From positions 11,642,747 through 11,706,746 of the forward strand of contig CM055319.2 in assembly GCA_029255685.2 (NCBI GenBank): 64,000 nt of DNA, written 5' to 3'. Source of the stretch: Silene conica. Lineage: Eukaryota > Streptophyta > Magnoliopsida > Caryophyllales > Caryophyllaceae. This document shows positions 58,141 through 64,000 of this stretch, one piece after another. Below the pieces are notes generated by a model. The model had not been told where the DNA came from. It did not search any database and saw only the letters and a program-made list of their open reading frames with translations. Made by a program: the position numbers and the translations under genes. Every line of letters starts with the position of its first letter. Position 1 is the stretch's first letter.

Positions 58141-59382
58141 TGTAATACCTCGAAAAGTCTAGACTCGACAAGTAATTTTATCTTGTGACGATAGTCGCTT
58201 TATGTTACGTAACCATGTTTAAGTTAGAATTATGGCGTTATTCTTTTTAGAGGGAGTTTATGTCTTTAGTAGGAATCGATCCCTAGACCTGTAACATGTC
58301 AAGTTGGGCCTCGAAATTCGTGTACTCCTCAAGCCCACGGCAGTCTTGAGAGAACACAAACACCAAAACCTTTTAAAACAGCCTCTCAGCCGTCACTTGT
58401 GTGGCTATTCAAAACCTAAACCTAGCATTTCAGATCTCATACAACCACACACTCTACAGCCGTCATAGCAAGGGGTTCGTAGGCGGTCTTCACGGTGACC
58501 CTAAGGCAGGGAATAGGTGGTCGAAACACCCAAGAAGTAGGTACGTTCACCACTATGTTAAACACTGCTCTGTTCGCTAGTCTGTCAGCGTTTTCTTACG
58601 CGGTTGTAGGTCGTGTTTATCTGTTGTTGTGTTCACTCTTTCGTGTTTTCTAATCTATGGTATTGGGAGTCGTGTTCTGACCTTTGTCGTAGCCATGTCA
58701 ACCACCGTGTAGCACCAGACAAGGCGTGTTTCTGACGCCTGTCACAGGAGTTTCTGTCGAATCATAAAAGAAGTCAGACCATGTATAGTTCGTTTGATTT
58801 TTAATGCGTTTTCATATCTCGTTTGTACTGGTTGTCGGAGTGGTGGGACTGGTGGTAGACAGGTGGTCGTCCTGGTGGTAGTCATGGTGGGTCTAGGCGG
58901 CTGAAGTGTTGGCGGCAGGGGTTTTCGTTGCCTCTGTCGGATCTGGGTTCTGTCCTAGCGTGTGTCAGGGGTGGTTTGGGGGTGGTACCACCGTTGACTC
59001 GGGGGAGGTCGACACGGTGGCACCACCATGGTTAGGATGACCGGTGTCAGGGGAGTGTTTGAGTGTCGGCCTAGGGTGGTTGGCTGGTCTGGGTGGTTGT
59101 CGACAGGGGCTGCAAGGGAGGTTGGTCACGTGTGGGGTGGAGTTCCAGCGGGTTTGAGTGGGCTGGTTCTCTTCACCGGCGGCCGGCGACCTGGTTGCTG
59201 GTGGTCGCCGGGGTTGTAGGTGGTGTTGGGGTTAGTGGGTTGTCGGTGGTTGGTGGTTGTAGGGGTGTTGTGGTCGTGTAGGAGAGTAGCGATCTAGGGT
59301 TGTTTTGAGTCGGGTTGTTTTGGATGAAGTTCGTTTCTTTTACTTTCTTTTTATTTATTGGTTTTATTTCTAAAATGCTTGG

Positions 59383-59444
<62 letters not shown>

Positions 59445-59939
59445 TTTACTAGTAATATGTTTGTTATTTATGGTATTTATATTTTGTTTTAAGGGTAAAG
59501 ATTTTATATTTATTAAGGGAAGTTTTAATGTGGGTATTAATGTATATTTAGAATCATTTGAATTTCAAAACCAAAGTAATATTTTTGGAAGTTGTTATAT
59601 TTAGAAGCTACTATATTTGGAAGTTGATACATCGGAAAGTTTCTATTTATGGAAACTTTCCACTTATGGTAGTTGCCATTTATAGTAACTATGATTCGTT
59701 AAGGGGTTCGTGTAAGTTATTAATTGGTTACGTATATCTGTTTAGGGAGCGAGTTTCGAGTGGAACGTTTCTAAGCATATCTCGGGTTGTGTCTACGTTC
59801 CTGCTATATCAGGTAGGGAAAAATACTGGTTTACAATAATGTGTAATCTGTTCTTATGTGTTAATAAGCATGTTTATGTTATAATCTCATGTGAGCGTTA
59901 TATTGTGCTATTTATATCTTTTGAGACATTGTTACGATG

Positions 59940-60015
<76 letters not shown>

Positions 60016-60536
60016 GTCTTGTGATACGGTGTTGGATCGGTGCGGAGTATATATGGTGTTGGATCGGTGCGGAGTATATATGGTGTTGGATCGGTGCGGA
60101 GTATATATATGGCGTTGGATCGGTGCGGAGTATATATATTTGGCGTTGGATCGGTGCGGAGTTTACTATATTGTTATAATTATTGTTTTCCCTACTCAAC
60201 CTCGTGGTTGACCCTGTGTATTCGTGATCACCTGTGATGAACCAATTATTGGGGAGCAGATTGACAGGTGGCTGAGACTAAGGGGGAGCTATGGGAGGAA
60301 GAGCTTGGATCCGGACCAGATTAGATGTCTAGATCACCTTAGTCAGTTTAATACGAGTTGTACTTTATTTATGTTGTTAAGACCTTTGGATATGTAAGAA
60401 CATGTTTGAGTTTAAAGTTAATTTAAAGTACTGTTTATCTTCCTTTGTATCTACTGCCTCGGGAAACCGAGATGGTAACACCCTTATTTATCTGAGGAGT
60501 CCTAGTTCAGGCCCTTAAATAAATGGGGGTGTTACA
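58141..60536 (+). repeat. 3' LTR of the young chromovirus
   Basis: 2,396 bp, nearly identical to the 5' LTR. It is longer because the TTA run (59385-59442) and TA run (59943-60012) are expanded and the GGATCGGTGCGGAG array (60032-60160) has one different spacing. Confidence 0.95.
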
Positions 60537-60567
60537 ATTTTTCACAATGACCATTTTATAAATTTAA

Positions 60568-61119
60568 GGGATATTCTACATGGTACCCCTCAATTTTTTG
60601 ACTTTCTACATGGTACCCCTACACTTTTTGAAACATACATGGTACCCCTAATTGTTGTCATTATCACTACGTGTACCCCTAAACTTTATTTTCCGTCAAT
60701 TAAACTCATTTTTAAGCTTTAAGTGATTACTTGAACGCGTAAGCAAGCTTGTCATTTATCATCACATGACATAAGGACTCTATTAGGCTCAATATCCATC
60801 TCGATTCTAATATTTATAGATATATATGGGCTAAAAAAATGTTGACGGAAAAATTATTGATCTTTGCCAAATTATCACGTCCAAAGAATGGATATTAATT
60901 CTAATAGAGTCCTTATGTCATGGGATGATAAATGTCAAGTTTGGTTATGCGCATAAGTAATCATTTAACGCCCAAAATCGAGTTTAATTGACGGAAAATA
61001 AAGTTTATGGGTACACGTAGTGATAATGACCACAATTAGGGGTACCATGTATGTTTTAAAAAGTGTAGGGGTACCATGTAGAAAGTCAAAAAATTGAGGG
61101 GTACCCTGTAGAATATCCC
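60568..61119. mobile_element. Foldback MULE MITE, copy 3 (552 bp)
   Basis: Inverted termini GGGATATTCTACATGGTACC and a long foldback body. A perfect 9-bp TAAATTTAA flanks it (60559-60567 and 61120-61128). The interior is in opposite orientation to copy 2. It lies only 31 bases after the chromovirus. Confidence 0.92.
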
Positions 61120-61527
61120 TAAATTTAATTACCAAAATGACCATCTAAGTTAAAAAGTTGCCATAAAAAAACCTAAACCAATTTTGTTTGTCAAATTTAT
61201 TTATATTCCCTTAGAATAATTTAAATATAGACATAAGAACTATGCAAAAATTCTACAAAACTGAAAAATATTAATTTTTCTATATTAGTTTCAGAAAATT
61301 AAGAAAATTATTTGTTGACCCATGCATTTACTATTAAGTTCTGAGTGAAGGCCTGCAAATATTTTTAAAGTTTAAAAAGAACATGCAGTTTTATAAATAT
61401 AAATAAAAATATTTTCATAAAATATTGTTTACAAAAAATAAGAACATGCAAAAAAAATATGCAGTTTTTCTAGTTGACAAAGCGCTATAAAAAATGGAAG
61501 CGTAGAATTTCTAATCATTAGCTACTA

Positions 61528-61723
61528 CTCCCTCCGAGTTTAGTGATTGTTCATTTACCTTTATGCACAAAAAAATAAGAAAATGATTTTAAACCATACA
61601 AAACACCCTACCCACACCGAATTGATTTTGGACCACAAAAAATTTACTAAAAAGGGAAAAAGGAATAATCACTAAACTCGCATCAAAAGGGAAATAGGAA
61701 CCATCACAATAACTCAGAGAGAG
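61528..61723. mobile_element. Stowaway-like MITE, 196 bp
   Basis: Left end CTCCCTCCGAGTTTAGTGAT and right end (complement) CTCTCTCTGAGTTATTGTGA, with TA on each side (61526-61527 and 61724-61725), fit the Tc1/mariner MITE pattern common in plants. It has no coding sequence. Confidence 0.8.
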
Positions 61724-62260
61724 TATTAGATATTAATACAGATTTTATAAATAATTTCAATTTAGAAAAAGATTAAAAAAATAGTTTTCATTTATTATGG
61801 AGGTGAATGATTTATCATGATACACTTCAAAAAAAAACTAAATTTGGATACTATGGTTAGATAATAGGTATATATATTATATGATCATTTTGGTAAATAG
61901 AATGAACATATGGTCATTATGGTAAGGGGGTTGCGAAAGGTCGTCGGCGTTTTGCGAAAAATCGTCGTCGTTTTTTAAACAAAAGACAAGCCTTGCCCTT
62001 TTCTCTCTCTTTCTCTACCTTTTATTCTCTTAAATAAAAACAACATAAAATCCAAAAAACGGTTTCAACATCGAACAACGACAACGATTTAATGTCAAAC
62101 GACGTCAACGATTTAATGTCAAACGACGACAACGATTCATCGTTAAGTAACTAAAATCTTAATTTTTTTTTCAAATAATTTTTGTTTAATTCCTTTAGTT
62201 GAAATTATGTTGAATTATTCGTAGAAGACGTAGAAAAGACAAACCCAAGACAAATTAAAG

Positions 62261-62482
62261 TCAATCGAAATTTTGCATGGGACTTGAGTATTGGCCGTCC
62301 TCGCGTGGAAAGGACTTGAGTATTGGCCGTCCTTTTAGGAGACCCTTTCCCCTACCCCTAACTCCCCTACCAGCCTGTGGCGCTGCTGCTGGTTGTGATG
62401 CTATCGGGACACGACGCTTAGACCCCGTCACTCTTCGGCCTGCGGTACGGCCAATTGCAGGCATGATATCATCTTCATTGTA
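62261..62482 (-). CDS. Possible last exon of a gene inside the MULE
   Basis: On the minus strand an acceptor-like TTGCAG is followed by an open frame of about 73 residues (LSYNEDDIMPAIGRTAGRRV, then AGRGVRGRGKGLLKGRP). A leader-like exon with a donor (ACCAAG/GTTAGTTG) lies upstream on the same strand at about 63382-63530. The Arg/Gly-rich product has no recognised domain. It may be a captured host exon, a MULE gene remnant, or chance. A direct repeat (GACTTGAGTATTGGCCGTCC at about 62281 and 62312) lies within the last codons. Confidence 0.3.
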   Translation of the reverse strand, partial: YNEDDIMPAIGRTAGRRVTGSKRRVPIASQPAAAPQAGRGVRGRGKGLLKGRPILKSFPREDGQYSSPMQNFD

Positions 62483-62773
62483 AGACAACTGCAATTACGA
62501 GATTACAATAACGTTAAATTAATATAATTAAACAAATTGTCATAAAATACTTAAATAATGAAAAATAAAATATAAAATACACAAAATTATCAAAATTAAA
62601 CAAATTTTCATAAATAACTAAAATAATTCAAAATAAAATCAAAATTAAATAAAATTAACAATTTTTTATACAATTAAATACAAAATTAATATCTTTTAAT
62701 GAAACAATAATAAATTTTAACTATTAAAATTGAAAATAACGGTTGATACGAAAAAAAAAAACCGAACCATGAG

Positions 62774-63075
62774 GGACATCCCATTCCCACGTCCCAACCC
62801 CCCCCCCCCCCCCCCCCTAGACGTGTACTTCACACATCCCAACCCCCCATAGACGTCTAGTTCAGACGTCTCTCCCCCCCCATAGATGTTTGGAGCACAC
62901 GTCCCTCCCCCCCTTGGACGTGTAGTTCACACGTCCCGACCATCTATAGACGTGAAGTTCACACGTCCCATGCCCCATACGACATCCCATTCCCAAGTCC
63001 CTACCCCCCATAGACACCCCATTCCCACGTCCCAACCCCCCCAAGTCGTGTTGTTCAGACGTCCCACCCCCACTA
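62774..63075. repeat. C-rich 32-bp palindromic repeat array
   Basis: About nine units spaced 31-33 bp (starts near 62818, 62850, 62883, 62914, 62946, 62979, 63011, 63043). Several units contain an imperfect palindrome (GACGTGTAGTTCACACGTC), and most are separated by runs of 4-19 C. The minus strand therefore has regular G runs. Confidence 0.85.
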
Positions 63076-63545
63076 ACCGTGTAAACCACATCTCCGACGC
63101 CTACCAAAATCGTGTTTCTCCTTTCCATTCATTCTAATCCTACCATTCTAACAACAACAACAATACTACTAACAACAACAATAACAATAACAACAACAAC
63201 AATGACAATAACAACTAACATATAACAATAACAAATCTAAATTAATTAAACTAAAATTAATTAAACTAACCAAATTAACAATAACAACAACAACAACAAC
63301 AACAACATTAATTAAAACTAAAACTAAACTAAAACTAAAACTAAAACTAAATCTAAATTAATTAAAAAAAACAACTAACCTTGGTACTTTCGGTCGTGTT
63401 TGTAGAGGTGGTGGCGGTGCTCGGCGGCGGCGGTGCTCGGCGGTGGCGTGTGGTGTGGTGGTGGTTTGGTGTGTTCTTGGTTAAGAGCTAAGGGAGAGTT
63501 TTTTTAATTTTTGAATTTTGAAGGAGAGAGTGAAGCTAAGGGTAG
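63076..63545 (-). other. AAC-rich and GC-rich right part of the MULE
   Basis: 63147-63310 is mostly (AAC)n and TAAAACTAAAAC-type repeat. 63382-63530 is GC-rich, and on the minus strand it reads as a leader (CCACCACACCACACGCCACC) ending in a splice-donor-like CCAAG/GTTAG. No start codon lies in it. Confidence 0.4.
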
Positions 63546-63620
63546 TCTTCGTCTTTTGTCAAAAAACGTTGACGATTTTTCGCAAAACGTCGACGACCTT
63601 TCGTGATTCGGTTATGGTAA

Positions 63621-64000
63621 ATAGTTTAGATAAAATGGATATTTTGGCAAAAGACCGGTGGACAAGTGTAATTAAATGAAAAACAAGTTAACAATTTGTA
63701 ATTTCACTAATTGTATGATAATTTATGCATGAATAATTTTGTTTTATCTATAGTAAGATTGCGTATCTTACTATAATAATTGCTCGACCAATTAACACTA
63801 TTATATCATTTTACACTAATTTTAAGTGAAATTTTCAAATGAAATTCTTAATCTTTTTTATTAACTAATTATTACATTGCCGAATTAAATTTTCAAATAA
63901 CAAATAGAAGGAATTTTATACTTAAGTTTAAAACTTAATTTATATTTACAACTTTTATAATAACTTCTTAAACAACATACTGTGCAATTTACACGGGTTT
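63621..64000. other. AT-rich flank
   Basis: I see no gene or repeat terminus in the last 380 bases. Confidence 0.45.

Larger units (their letters stand above)
50518..60536 (+). mobile_element. Full-length Tekay-like chromovirus (Ty3/gypsy), young
   Basis: Two nearly identical LTRs (50518-52832 and 58141-60536), TGTAATACCTCG to GGTGTTACA, enclose a gag-protease frame and a reverse transcriptase-RNase H-integrase-chromodomain frame. A perfect 5-bp duplication ATTTT flanks it (50513-50517 and 60537-60541). By eye only about a dozen substitutions separate the LTRs, besides TTA and TA repeat-length changes, so insertion was recent. LTR length above 2 kb and a C-terminal chromodomain fit the Tekay/Del clade. 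Confidence 0.95.
61926..63611. mobile_element. MULE of 1.7 kb (TSD TTATGGTAA)
   Basis: Inverted ends share GAAAGGTCGTCG(G/A)CGTTTTG and further GCGAAAAATCGTC over about 60 bp. A perfect 9-bp TTATGGTAA flanks the element (61917-61925 and 63612-63620). Inside are direct repeats of CAACGATTTAATGTCAAACG (62073-62150), a minus-strand exon-like stretch, a C-rich repeat array, AAC microsatellites (63147-63310) and a GC-rich leader-like block. There is no transposase, so it is non-autonomous, possibly with captured host sequence. Confidence 0.85.

Overview
This is repeat-rich nuclear DNA of a flowering plant. The evidence is spliced genes with GT-AG introns, plant-only families (DUF506, CACTA TNP2, Tat and chromodomain-bearing Ty3 retrotransposons), plant MITE types, a SINE, and AT-rich spacers. 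A Caryophyllales or Amaranthaceae-like source is plausible from the style of the repeats, but that is an inference. There are no operons, CRISPR arrays, rRNA genes or convincing functional tRNA genes.

Layout. 1-566: a DUF506 exon fragment on the minus strand. 567-11273: a decayed Tat-lineage Ty3 retrotransposon on the minus strand. It has two RNase H domains and an extra gene on the opposite strand, and that gene is broken by a solo LTR (2830-3805). 11274-14618: a Copia-like LTR and leader, then a decayed PIF/Harbinger element with both of its genes. 15703-23941: a foldback MULE into which a 7.7-kb CACTA transposon has inserted. Both insertions still show their target-site duplications (TSDs). 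The CACTA has a TNP2 transposase gene with one frameshift, an apparently intact six-exon second gene, and striking palindromic subterminal repeats. 23950-31800: a graveyard of small elements, including hAT, Tourist, a SINE and solo LTRs, many with clean TSDs.

31800-40260 is the only host-gene island. It holds a complete two-exon DUF506 gene, a truncated LINE, a small two-exon gene of unknown function, a DUF506 exon-1 pseudogene and a small three-exon acidic gene of unknown function. The order suggests a tandem duplication of a two-gene unit (DUF506 plus small gene). At 42909-43414 lies a small gene resembling GRF-type zinc-finger proteins.

42484-64000 is again mobile DNA: two more members of the foldback MULE family, a minus-strand Tekay-like derivative that has lost its coding region (45795-50121), a very young full-length Tekay-like chromovirus (50518-60536), a Stowaway-like MITE, and a 1.7-kb MULE (61926-63611) carrying a C-rich 32-bp palindromic repeat array. 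The young chromovirus has near-identical 2.3-kb LTRs and a perfect TSD, yet its integrase reads D-D-35-K instead of D-D-35-E, and gag and pol are out of frame at a G run.

I do not see a coherent new multi-gene system. The most unusual points are the catalytically altered integrase in a young element, the dated nesting of CACTA in MULE with its 97-bp-arm palindrome, tRNA-like modules inside two hAT elements, and the duplicated DUF506 plus unknown-gene unit.
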